From positions 1-10,777 of the forward strand of contig JABMOJ010000478.1 of NCBI GenBank assembly GCA_013204195.1: DNA of 10,777 bases, given 5' to 3'. The translations under genes were made by a program, and so were the position numbers. The stretch is from SAR86 cluster bacterium (GTDB lineage: Bacteria; Pseudomonadota; Gammaproteobacteria; Pseudomonadales; Azotimanducaceae). A model generated the notes under the pieces. It saw only the letters and a program-made list of their open reading frames with translations. It ran no database searches and had not been told where the DNA came from. This document shows positions 1 to 8,130 of this stretch, one piece after another (the stretch's first letter is position 1; each line of letters begins with the position of its first letter).

Positions 1-671
1 CCCATAAAGGTATCCCGTCGCCGAATGCCGTTGTTACCTCCGCCGTCCGGATCAACATTCAGAATACCTTTCTCGTCAGCATGGACTTCATTGATGTTAA
101 AAACCGAAGTGAATCGGAATTCCCAATCCGGCGGACGGAATACGGTATCGCCCTTATAAATCACATTTTCAATAATCAGGTTTTGAGCCAGGATTAACGT
201 GTCGCCATCGCCGATAGTGTCTAGACTCTGTGGTCGTTGGGTCGTCGCACCACCGACGGGGATCGGGAAACGCCGGGGTTCGATCACCGTATCGCTGATT
301 GCAATCAGGCTATAGAACCAATCTTTTCCCCACATAGGCAGATCGCCTTTGAGGGGGTTATGCGCGCCATAAGGATCCCATAAATTGGTAGTAATCCCCA
401 GCAGTTCAACAATTCGCCAGCGATCTGGCACTGGCGCACCAAGATCAAAGGGGTCCACCCAAGGGGTGACTGCGTCGCTGTCCAGATTGGAGGCGTCACA
501 GACTGGTAGTTTATAGCGCTCAACAGAACGTCCTGGCCGCCGCCGAGGTGCCTCAGCAGCTTGATCCGGCATGACACATAGGGATTCAACTACCGGCGTA
601 TCTGCGCCCACTGCGAGGCCACTGGCACCCACTAACAGGATGGCGGTTAGTCCCGCAAGCTTAAAGTCCAT
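1..671 (-). CDS. Exported protein of unknown function, possible outer-membrane protein (3' end outside window)
   Basis: An open frame of 223 complete codons runs from an ATG at 669-671 off the left edge with no stop. GAGG at 678-681, six bases upstream, supports this start. The first 11 bases overlap the end of the preceding lipoprotein gene, so the two are probably translationally coupled. Residues 1-23 form a typical Sec signal peptide (charged start, hydrophobic core, GLAVGA before D24), so the product is exported. The mature part is rich in Trp, Tyr, Asp and Gly, with segments such as WDPYGAHNPLKGD (98-110), ISDTVIEPRR (125-134) and FRPPDWEFRFTSVFNIN (178-194). From memory these recall large outer-membrane channel-like proteins found near multihaem cytochromes, but I cannot name the family. 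There are two Cys (32 and 58) and no CxxCH in the visible part. The gene is secure; the outer-membrane role is inference. Confidence 0.8.
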   Translation of the reverse strand, partial: MDFKLAGLTAILLVGASGLAVGADTPVVESLCVMPDQAAEAPRRRPGRSVERYKLPVCDASNLDSDAVTPWVDPFDLGAPVPDRWRIVELLGITTNLWDPYGAHNPLKGDLPMWGKDWFYSLIAISDTVIEPRRFPIPVGGATTQRPQSLDTIGDGDTLILAQNLIIENVIYKGDTVFRPPDWEFRFTSVFNINEVHADEKGILNVDPDGGGNNGIRRRDTFM

Positions 672-2775
672 TACAAACCTCGGTAGTATCATCGTCAATA
701 AAGGGCAGCTGTGGACAGTTAACAAATCGTAGGCGTGAAGTTTGACCAGGTATGGATAATTGATCAGCACGAATTTCCGCTGGTGCATTGCCCAAACCAG
801 TCGTCAACCGTTCGCCCGCCCGATGCAATCCCAGGAACGAAATCATATCGTCCTGATCAACGCCGTCACCAGAGACCCCGATTCCACCGACCAGTACATC
901 ACCGCGATAGATGGGTACACTGCCAGGGAAAATTTGGATACCATTCGCCAAGTTGCCAACGGACCCGACCGTGGTAAAGGGGGCCGTCGCAGCGAGCCCG
1001 GTATCGCCGGTGCAGTTTTGAACCACGTCCGGAACTAAACCAAGGACAAAACCCACGTGATGAATCACCGCGTTGTAGACCAAATCAGATTGCAAACCGA
1101 CATTAAACACGCTCCATTCGCCAGCAGGCTTACTGAAGGGGCCTGGTGGTCCAGAACTCGGGCCATCGGGAAAGTTGGGGCGCGATAGATTACCGCCGGA
1201 GCGATCTGAAAACGCGACATGCGCACCCGCCGCTTCTAGCGCCTGCGGATCACCGAGGAACACTTTCGCCGCCAACACATAATCTAAAAATATCGGCCCT
1301 GTCGCGTTTATCGTCGAGAGACTGGCATTCGCCAGATCAACTGGCTCTGGCAACGCGGCCAGGTATTGTGGTCCAGGTAGCGCAGCTAGAATATCAGCTG
1401 GCGCATTGCCATCGGCTCGCCCGGTGCCGGAAAAAAAAGTGGCCGTACGGGCTTTCTGCAAAGAAACGTCGGCGCCAAACATGGGACCGTCGCGGGTACG
1501 CGCCATACCTACAATATGCCCCAAGGAGTCTACCACCGATACTGTCACACGGGCCTGGCTGCCAACGGGCACGCGAATCTGCGCCCGCGCCTGATTGGCG
1601 ACACCCAGCGCCTCGTTCATGATGATCTGCACCTCAGCTGCGGTCAGACTATTGAGTACGTCACCGGCTGGCTGATCAGTTCCGGCACTCGCCGGGTAAC
1701 GATTTTGATTGTTGTTATCGGCGAAAATGAATGCATCAAGGGATTCGCCCGTGGCGTTTTGAAACACATCCGGGTCAGCAGGCCTAATTCCCGAGTTCGG
1801 TTCGCCAAAAACGGTCCCGGCACGCGCAGCCGCTGCAGTGATATAACCTGGCACAGCCAGAAACTGGCCATCATTCGCAGCTTGCACAGCTGCCAAACTA
1901 GGCGTCGTCGCTACCGTACTCAACAAATCACTGACCAACGCATCGCTAAACCGAGCGGTCTTGCCCACCAGCGTAATGCGATCCGCACGAATTTCTAAGG
2001 GTGCGGCGTAACCGCGAGTTGCGGCCGTGGCCAGGAGTTCGTCAAGGTCGATATCAAAGTCGCCAATATTCTTATCCAGCCCATAGATACCATCAGCAAT
2101 CACACCCACACCGCCGACGGGTAATCCGTTAATGTAGAGCGGCAGACCACCTGGGTCAGCAGACAGTCCTAACGGCGCGCGATGAGGCCCAACGCCAACA
2201 GCGCCGGTCCCAAGATCTCGCTGGGAAAAGTCACTACAGGCCAGTTGACTGAATTGCACACCGAACAAGGGGCCCGAGGGCACGTCTCGCTCCCCGGGAT
2301 TGAAGTTTTCCTGGATAATCTGACTGGCCGTTCGCGTGGTGAAGGCATTGCCTCCGGTCGACAAATAGGCACCTGTCACGGCTTTACTGATGGCTGCCAA
2401 ACTAGCCGGAATAAAGTTCAGACTTTCAAGACCACCCACTACTGGACCACCCAGCTCCGCTGTTGATGTAATCGTGATGAAGTCATCGGCGCCCTGCATC
2501 TGAAATACGCCGAGAACATTACCGACTCGGTCAACCACGGCAATGGTGCCAGCGATATTTCTCGCCTTAGCTTCAGCTACAGCCTGCGCGATGACGAGCT
2601 CAACATCAGCTACCGATAACGCACATGCTGCACCACAATTAACCGGCGTTGACGCGGTTGCTGCCACAGGATTGTTCACTGCTGACTGCTCTTGACTGCT
2701 TGTTCCACCACCACCGCAGCTTGCGAGCAACAACAACAGCAGCCCAAGCTGGGCGAAAGAGATGCCACGCGCCAT
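661..2775 (-). CDS. Lipoprotein with two GlcG/HbpS-like (DUF336) domains
   Basis: The product is 704 residues. I chose the ATG at 2775 over an in-frame start at 2808. It has AGGAG ten bases upstream, lies one base after the previous stop, and gives a clean lipoprotein signal: MARGISF, then a Leu run, then LLAS-C20. Gly at +2 does not signal inner-membrane retention, so outer-membrane sorting is expected. Two GlcG/HbpS-type domains follow, at about 53-290 and 376-690. Each begins with a Leu-Ser/Thr-x-x-x-Val helix and a V-V-D-x-x-G strand (VVDRVGNVLG 80-89; VVDSLGHIVG 414-423). Each ends with a VGG-x-GV turn (220-225; 629-634) and a repeated EIRAD (261-265; 667-671), which points to internal duplication. 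HbpS, a member of this family, binds haem outside the cell, and GlcG is of unclear function. A haem-binding or redox-partner role beside a decahaem cytochrome is inference; there is no CxxCH. Cys47, 51, 180, 588, 687 and 701 could form disulfides. Confidence 0.85.
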   Translation of the reverse strand: MARGISFAQLGLLLLLLASCGGGGTSSQEQSAVNNPVAATASTPVNCGAACALSVADVELVIAQAVAEAKARNIAGTIAVVDRVGNVLGVFQMQGADDFITITSTAELGGPVVGGLESLNFIPASLAAISKAVTGAYLSTGGNAFTTRTASQIIQENFNPGERDVPSGPLFGVQFSQLACSDFSQRDLGTGAVGVGPHRAPLGLSADPGGLPLYINGLPVGGVGVIADGIYGLDKNIGDFDIDLDELLATAATRGYAAPLEIRADRITLVGKTARFSDALVSDLLSTVATTPSLAAVQAANDGQFLAVPGYITAAAARAGTVFGEPNSGIRPADPDVFQNATGESLDAFIFADNNNQNRYPASAGTDQPAGDVLNSLTAAEVQIIMNEALGVANQARAQIRVPVGSQARVTVSVVDSLGHIVGMARTRDGPMFGADVSLQKARTATFFSGTGRADGNAPADILAALPGPQYLAALPEPVDLANASLSTINATGPIFLDYVLAAKVFLGDPQALEAAGAHVAFSDRSGGNLSRPNFPDGPSSGPPGPFSKPAGEWSVFNVGLQSDLVYNAVIHHVGFVLGLVPDVVQNCTGDTGLAATAPFTTVGSVGNLANGIQIFPGSVPIYRGDVLVGGIGVSGDGVDQDDMISFLGLHRAGERLTTGLGNAPAEIRADQLSIPGQTSRLRFVNCPQLPFIDDDTTEVCNGL

Positions 2776-2776
2776 G

Positions 2777-4624
2777 CTATTCGATCTCCTGTGATTGCGT
2801 AATGTCACTCGCCAGAGGCTCAGTTTTCAGCGTCTCGTCAATATGCCGGCGCGCCGTCAAAATATCGCTCATCACAGATGAACCGTGACCGTTGCCCATA
2901 GGAGCCTGGTCGTCCAAATGAAATTTATGACACGTAATGCAATTGCTCGCCAATAAGTTCTCAGCATCTTCACCACCGTGACACTGACGACAGTTGGCGA
3001 TATCAGGCATTAGAATATCGGTGGCGACCTCTGAATCACGGGCCAGATGGCAACCGTCGCATTCCATATTCTTATGACCTTCATGAGAAAAGTCTGATAG
3101 GGGATACCAGGCCTCACTAATTCGAACTGGAAGAACCTTCCAAGGTACCTCCGCGTCCGCGACTGCGGTGATTTCATGGCAGACCGTACAGGTTTGCTTC
3201 TCGAATAAGTTTTCTGCCGCATCAGCGACACGGGCCTCAATAAATATCGCTGCCTTAGCGCCAATTGATGCCTTCGGATCGATTTGCATCGCGGTGATCA
3301 AGTCAGTAATCAGTTGCGGCCGCTCGACTCTACCAGGACGTCGCACTGGTCGCACCGGATCAGCATCCGTTTCGGTCCCTGGCGCCAGCTTTTGATCTTC
3401 GTCCGTCTCAGCGCCTAACTCCTCGGTCAGGTATTGCAGCGCATAATACTCCCGCAACGTTCGCATGAGTTCAGGTGGCGAACCATGGGGAACTACACGG
3501 TCTGGCGAGTTCGGGTCAAAGGTTAATTGGTGGCAGCTGGCGCAATGATCTTGCATATTCACAGCCTGCATTTTCATACCGCCTTTTTCCGGTACGTGAC
3601 AATCAGAGCACTCCATCTGCACCTTGCCGTCCGCCGAGTCAATGCCCGCTGCGTCCAAGTGAACATCGTGAGGGAATATGAGATTCGATCCTTCAGCGAT
3701 ACCTACCTCGTCAAGGTTTACCCGTTTTTCGTGCCAATCATCATCTAAACCGTATTGCAGAAGCGATACTTTGAAGTCTGGATGATTCGCAGAAAAGTCT
3801 GTCGCCGGCAACAAGCCATCGCCATCCATGCCCACATCTGTCAGCTTGGCATGGCAAGTTGTGCAGACACCCTGGTCCGAACGAATGATCGACCCCGTCG
3901 TGCTGTGTTCTTGATGACAATCCGCACAGCGGCTGCCGACCTGGTAATCATCACCATGCACTTCAGTGTCGAAGTGATGGGTGACAGTTTGGTGGCAACC
4001 AAGGCAGTCTTCGTCTTGGGTTGGTACGAAGGGCTTCGCGTGACAAACATCGCAATTTTCACCCAAAAACGCATGATTTTGGTGCAGCTCACCACTTAGC
4101 CATTGGCCATCATCGGGCAGCATTGACTCTCGCAGCTCTTCTCTTTCATCGAGATAGAAACCTGCCATCGGAATGGCCAATGTCGTAATCAGAATCACGA
4201 GAAACAGCGTCCAGGCGATAGCGCGCTCTGGTACCTTGACGTCTCGCAAGCGAGTCTGAAATCGATCTCGCAATTTTGCAACGGTTTCGCTGGCAAGTTC
4301 CACTTCAAGCACGAAGTCGAGTTCACCATCATCTGCCTTAACCTTAATGCTGTGGCCCGAGATCTCTACCAGGTCACCGGCTTGCAACTGCGCGCGACGA
4401 GTGGACTCGCCGTTCACGGCAAATCGATAGTCACCGCTGGACGCCAGCGTCAGCTTGCCTCCGGCCAGTGTCAGACGAGAATGGCTTAACGGCAGTCGTC
4501 GATCAGCGATCTGGATCGTCTGGTCCGTACCGCGACCAATAGTCGCAATATCACCTTCAAACGTAAATTGGCTAACCTCTTTGCCGGCGCCTCGAGACTC
4601 AATGTATTTAATTAATAATCGCAC
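2777..4624 (-). CDS. FHA domain - membrane anchor - decahaem cytochrome c
   Basis: The product is 615 residues. It starts at GTG, with AGGAA six bases upstream. Residues 1-110 look like an FHA domain (GRG at 30-32, NG at 71-72). The usual S-x-x-H phosphothreonine motif reads S47-H-S-R50, so phosphopeptide binding is doubtful. A coiled, charged stretch (112-134) precedes one transmembrane helix (136-156), with no cleavage site. This puts FHA in the cytoplasm and the rest in the periplasm. Ten CxxCH sites begin at 191, 207, 233, 254, 339, 361, 479, 522, 545 and 562. More than 15 further His (for example 181, 184, 216, 217, 223, 240, 319, 322, 514, 517) could serve as distal ligands. A haem-free stretch (366-478) with an acidic Pro/Arg linker splits the haems six plus four. 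Role: electron carrier from the membrane haem-b protein outward (inference). The FHA-cytochrome fusion is unusual. Confidence 0.92.
   Translation of the reverse strand: MRLLIKYIESRGAGKEVSQFTFEGDIATIGRGTDQTIQIADRRLPLSHSRLTLAGGKLTLASSGDYRFAVNGESTRRAQLQAGDLVEISGHSIKVKADDGELDFVLEVELASETVAKLRDRFQTRLRDVKVPERAIAWTLFLVILITTLAIPMAGFYLDEREELRESMLPDDGQWLSGELHQNHAFLGENCDVCHAKPFVPTQDEDCLGCHQTVTHHFDTEVHGDDYQVGSRCADCHQEHSTTGSIIRSDQGVCTTCHAKLTDVGMDGDGLLPATDFSANHPDFKVSLLQYGLDDDWHEKRVNLDEVGIAEGSNLIFPHDVHLDAAGIDSADGKVQMECSDCHVPEKGGMKMQAVNMQDHCASCHQLTFDPNSPDRVVPHGSPPELMRTLREYYALQYLTEELGAETDEDQKLAPGTETDADPVRPVRRPGRVERPQLITDLITAMQIDPKASIGAKAAIFIEARVADAAENLFEKQTCTVCHEITAVADAEVPWKVLPVRISEAWYPLSDFSHEGHKNMECDGCHLARDSEVATDILMPDIANCRQCHGGEDAENLLASNCITCHKFHLDDQAPMGNGHGSSVMSDILTARRHIDETLKTEPLASDITQSQEIE
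2786..2790 (-). promoter_or_regulatory. Ribosome binding site that fixes the lipoprotein start
   Basis: AGGAG on the minus strand, ten bases before the ATG at 2775 and inside the last codons of the cytochrome gene. The in-frame alternative at 2808 would add 11 charged residues before the lipoprotein signal and is less likely. Confidence 0.65.
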
Positions 4625-4630
4625 TTAAAT

Positions 4631-4635
4631 TTCCT
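4631..4635 (-). promoter_or_regulatory. Ribosome binding site for the GTG start at 4624
   Basis: AGGAA on the minus strand lies six bases before the GTG. It supports that start, which also places the first FHA strand at the N-terminus as expected. Confidence 0.6.
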
Positions 4636-4705
4636 GGCTGGATGTTCCTGACCGATTGATTCGCAGTACCGGTGGTACCGGTTCCAATTATTTTTATTGT
4701 GACAA

Positions 4706-5569
4706 TTACCAGTAGATAAAAACCGAAACAATATGCGTGAGTAGCGCTGCCAGCAATGCAATGGAGAGCGGTACGTGTAAATAAAGCCAGGCTTCCTGCA
4801 GGGCTTGAAATCGAATATCAGATCGAATGACTTGGAGCAACTTCTGTCTCGCCCCATAACTCCTGACAACTGCTGATAACTTTCCAGTCTCCGATCCCTC
4901 AGCCAAACTAAGCCGTTGAACTAGCCATGCCACAACACGTACTTGATCCGTATTGGGATAGACATTGCCATCGATCATCACTTTTGAGCTATCCACCCCG
5001 GCCAGCTGCGCATACATACCGCCGCCGATCTCAGTCCGATCGATTGCGCTAGAAACCACGCCCCTAATATCAGCGGCCAACGCGCTAACATCGCGCTTCA
5101 GCTGACCATCAATATCCTCAAGCTGCAAAAAAATATCGTCCAGTGTCTGACTGCGCTTGAGCTCATTACGTGCCTCTGGATAGGTTCGATAGGCCCACAC
5201 TCCATACAAACCGCTGACAATCACCACACACATCAAAACGTAGGCCAAGGTATGAACGTTAATACCGAATTGGAAACCGGTATGTAGCGTCGCGACCACT
5301 AACAAAGAAGTGCCGAGGTAGACATGGGCCGAAACCCAACCCCGAACAGTACCCCAACCGGCCGCGAAATTACGCTTGCGCCGCCCCAGATAAATCAGCC
5401 AGAGAATCAGCAACGCGCCCATCGTGCCCAAGGTGTAACCTAGCCAGGTACCACCATTAGGTGTCTGGTGCGGCTCTTGCAGTAGATACGCGACAATAGA
5501 TGCACCGACGAGTGCGATAGCTACCCAAAAGTAGCGACCGTTTGCATGATTTAGAAAGGATATATGCAT
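4706..5569 (-). CDS. Five-helix membrane protein, probable di-haem b electron carrier
   Basis: The product is 287 residues. Hydrophobic helices lie at about 13-30, 43-61, 79-98, 107-127 and 262-285. Helix 3 carries H82 and H96, and helix 5 carries H265 and H279. Both are exact H-x13-H pairs, the spacing used by ferric-reductase and NADPH-oxidase type proteins to hold two stacked b haems in one membrane. Positive loops (RRKR at 63-66; the R/K-rich 128-139) put the N-terminus and residues 130-258 in the cytoplasm. That soluble insertion, between the haem-bearing helices, is unusual and could dock the oxidoreductase encoded just upstream. The gene starts 7 bp after that gene's stop with only a weak SD, which suggests coupling. 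No flavin or NAD domain is attached, unlike true ferric reductases. I infer the electron route Fe-S protein to haem b to decahaem cytochrome. The exact family is not recognised. Confidence 0.85.
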   Translation of the reverse strand: MHISFLNHANGRYFWVAIALVGASIVAYLLQEPHQTPNGGTWLGYTLGTMGALLILWLIYLGRRKRNFAAGWGTVRGWVSAHVYLGTSLLVVATLHTGFQFGINVHTLAYVLMCVVIVSGLYGVWAYRTYPEARNELKRSQTLDDIFLQLEDIDGQLKRDVSALAADIRGVVSSAIDRTEIGGGMYAQLAGVDSSKVMIDGNVYPNTDQVRVVAWLVQRLSLAEGSETGKLSAVVRSYGARQKLLQVIRSDIRFQALQEAWLYLHVPLSIALLAALLTHIVSVFIYW

Positions 5570-5576
5570 CGATTAG

Positions 5577-7967
5577 TTACCGCACCACGTTGACGAGATC
5601 AACAAAATCTTCTGGGCTCAAGCGCATGGCAGCCCCCGTTGGACAAGCCCGCACACAGCTAGGACCACCACTTTGATCCTTACACATATCGCATTTGACG
5701 GCTTGCTTAAATGAAGACTCACCCACAACGGCAGCTTTGCCTCTGCCGGGTTTCTGACCCAAACCAAACAGCATCCAACTCCAGTAGTTGGATGGTGCCT
5801 CGGTCTTGTAAGCCATTTGAATCACGCCATAGGGACAATTACGCTCACAGTTACCACAACCTATGCAGTTATCACCAATAAACACCTCGCCACCCAGACC
5901 GCCACGCTGGATTGCATCCGGTGGGCAATCTTTCATACAGCTGGGATCTTCGCAATGGCGACAGGAAGTTGGAACATGGATATGCGCAAACGTTGGGCCA
6001 GCCTTCCGGTTCAAGCGAGAAGTGCCATCATGGGTGGCCGCACAGGCTGACTCACAAAGATCGCAGCCGACGCAAATATTTTCATCGATGAGTAACACAT
6101 CGGTGGCTTCACCCAAGCCCTGGCCCATCAAAAATGACATTAAATCGCTGGATTCCGAATTCGACTGCAGCGCAACATTTTGCTCGTGGCGATCCTTAAC
6201 CATGGCTTGCAGACGTTCCTTCAATCCTGCGGAGCGTTCCAACAATAGACTGAATGACTCTTTGTCGAGCGAGATGGTTTCCGTTTTAACGGCCGCCTTG
6301 ACGGTCGCTGATCTAGTGGTATTGCCCAACAAAGCCATCTCGCCAATCGGCGTGTTGGCAGGCACATAACTCATGACCACATCGCGACCATCAATCTCAA
6401 TCGACACAGTGACCGAACCATTGCGTATAAAATGCAGGGTATCGGCTTCATCACCTTCTTTGAATATGACTTCTTTGGGCTGGAATTGGTGCATTTTCGC
6501 TCGAGCCGCGATGGGCTGCAATTCCTCGATAGGCGTGTCCGGCGCAAATTTTTGCTGGATTGTTCGAACGATAAAAGTCTCGTCCAGGACCCGCTTGACC
6601 GCCGCAACAGAGGAGATCAGCTTAATCATTGAGCGCCTTGGCGTCTCGATCACAATACATCGCGGCCCTGCGTACACCGAAGCTGAACGGCGCCGCCCAG
6701 ACATCAGACTCATCTCGCCGAAAAAACTACCCGCGTTAGCCGTGATACGAAGCGTGGGATTGACTTCAATCTCCACCGTGCCCTCAAGTATTGTAAAAAA
6801 GGTGTTGGTGTAATCATGCTGCTTGAAGATGACATCGCCCTTAGCCGGCATCGACACATTACTGTCGAGCATCAACTCGCGAAACTGCAGGGCGTTGACG
6901 TCAGCGAAAACTGGTATTCGCTCCTGCATCAAGGCAAGTACACCATCGACCTCGAGCTCATAAGGCAGGCCATTGAGCTTGGCAGCCAACAGGTCGTTGT
7001 CTGCCGGTTTGACGTCGTGCCCAAGGATATACTCGACCACCTCGTAGCCTTGATTCATAGCCTGCTTGATCAAAGGATAGCCACCCAAGGCGCCGATGAC
7101 ATACATGCCGGTGACGTTAGATTCATATTGGCTGGTCAGCGCCGGAATGGCGTTCTGATCTTCGCTAGGAAACTCAATTCCGAAGGATTCGACGAGCTTG
7201 CGAGGTGGTATCGCGCCGAGGCGAGCGATAATCCGGTGCAGTGGCACAACGGCATCACCTGTGGCGGTTTTTAACAGTAAATTAGCAGGAAAATCGCCGC
7301 CATCGAGCGCTTCAACGCCTGCGGGAGAGCTATCGTAATAACACTCGATCGTACCCGCATCAATCGCGGCCATGATCAAATTCAGATTTCCTTCCTTCGC
7401 CCGAGCAAATTCGTCTTTTCGATTAACAATATAGACTTTGTTGTTGGCGGCAAGGGCAATGGCATTTTCAATCGCTGCGTCACCTGCGCCAATGATTGCG
7501 ATGCTCTCGTCCTTATATTCGCCCGGATCATCCAGCGTATATTGGACCACCTCAGACTGCTCGCCGGGCACGCCCATTTGCCGAGGATTACCTTGTAAAC
7601 CAATACCCAATATTATATGTCGCGCCAACACCTCTTCGCCGTTCATTAAGCTGATAACGAAGTTTCCCTGGGATCCACTGATTGCCTTCACTTCGGCACC
7701 ATATTGGATATTAACGCCGACGGTCTTAATGCCAGTTTCCCAATTTCCTAGAATCGCTTCCCGCTTTCCGGCATCAAATTCAATCGGGCTACGCAGCGGC
7801 AAAATACCCGGCTCAGCCATTACATGCTTGCCCTTTTGGTACTTTTGAATCGTGTTGGCAATTTTCGGCGAGCTTTCTAGCAAGACGTGTTCTACATCTA
7901 ACTCCGCACACCGTGCTGCAGCACTCAGACCACCCGGCCCAGCTCCAATTACAGCTATTTCAAACAC
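5577..7967 (-). CDS. FAD/NAD(P) oxidoreductase - two cNMP-binding domains - four-[4Fe-4S] ferredoxin fusion
   Basis: The product is 796 residues from a GTG start; an in-frame stop four codons upstream excludes a longer start. Residues 1-320 are a two-nucleotide-domain flavoprotein of the thioredoxin-reductase/YpdA type: FAD motif GAGPGG (8-13), NAD(P) motif GAGDAA (160-165), and a C-terminal FAD contact near 288-303. No CxxC is present, so it should not reduce disulfides by the TrxR mechanism. Two cyclic-nucleotide-binding domains follow (about 350-465 and 480-600). Both keep the phosphate cassette Gly-Glu and the RSA arginine (G417-E418...R427; G542-E543...R552). Residues 628-790 hold 16 Cys in four clusters of DmsB/NrfC type: 632/635/638/642, 669/672/677/681, 701/704/707/711 and 759/762/771/775. 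There is no signal peptide or HTH, so it is cytoplasmic and not a transcription factor. I infer cNMP-controlled electron transfer from NAD(P)H to the membrane partner downstream. Confidence 0.93.
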   Translation of the reverse strand: MFEIAVIGAGPGGLSAAARCAELDVEHVLLESSPKIANTIQKYQKGKHVMAEPGILPLRSPIEFDAGKREAILGNWETGIKTVGVNIQYGAEVKAISGSQGNFVISLMNGEEVLARHIILGIGLQGNPRQMGVPGEQSEVVQYTLDDPGEYKDESIAIIGAGDAAIENAIALAANNKVYIVNRKDEFARAKEGNLNLIMAAIDAGTIECYYDSSPAGVEALDGGDFPANLLLKTATGDAVVPLHRIIARLGAIPPRKLVESFGIEFPSEDQNAIPALTSQYESNVTGMYVIGALGGYPLIKQAMNQGYEVVEYILGHDVKPADNDLLAAKLNGLPYELEVDGVLALMQERIPVFADVNALQFRELMLDSNVSMPAKGDVIFKQHDYTNTFFTILEGTVEIEVNPTLRITANAGSFFGEMSLMSGRRRSASVYAGPRCIVIETPRRSMIKLISSVAAVKRVLDETFIVRTIQQKFAPDTPIEELQPIAARAKMHQFQPKEVIFKEGDEADTLHFIRNGSVTVSIEIDGRDVVMSYVPANTPIGEMALLGNTTRSATVKAAVKTETISLDKESFSLLLERSAGLKERLQAMVKDRHEQNVALQSNSESSDLMSFLMGQGLGEATDVLLIDENICVGCDLCESACAATHDGTSRLNRKAGPTFAHIHVPTSCRHCEDPSCMKDCPPDAIQRGGLGGEVFIGDNCIGCGNCERNCPYGVIQMAYKTEAPSNYWSWMLFGLGQKPGRGKAAVVGESSFKQAVKCDMCKDQSGGPSCVRACPTGAAMRLSPEDFVDLVNVVR

Positions 7968-8130
7968 AGTACAACCCCACTATAACGGAAGGACTACCCT
8001 TCTTTCGAATGATGACACAGACCTCGATCTGAACCTGGCACTTCTTTACTTGACGCTTTTTAAATCGCTTGCGTGCCCCTCTAATCGCACGCCTTGTCAA
8101 AATAACACATTATGGCGACTGCCGACACCC

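Noticed and set aside
305..589. Minus-strand ORF of 94 codons
   Set aside because: Lies in another frame inside the left-edge gene, whose frame is open for 223 codons and begins with a signal peptide and SD.
1146..1998. Plus-strand ORFs of about 160 codons
   Set aside because: Antisense shadows of the lipoprotein gene; composition rich in Arg and Pro, no motifs.
2776..2808. Longer start for the lipoprotein gene at 2808
   Set aside because: It would overlap the cytochrome gene and put 11 polar residues ahead of a perfect lipoprotein signal; the ATG at 2775 has the SD.
4667..4682. TACCGGT direct repeat and ACCGG/CCGGT hairpin between two operon genes, considered as a terminator
   Set aside because: Only a 5-bp stem and no T-run follows it on the minus strand; the next gene has its own SD and probably shares the transcript.
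5863..6369. Plus-strand ORF of 168 codons
   Set aside because: Antisense to the Fe-S and cNMP regions, whose cysteine and cassette motifs are clear.
7000..7967. Thioredoxin reductase as the name for the N-terminal flavoprotein part
   Set aside because: The fold motifs fit, but the redox-active CxxC is absent, so the function cannot be assumed.
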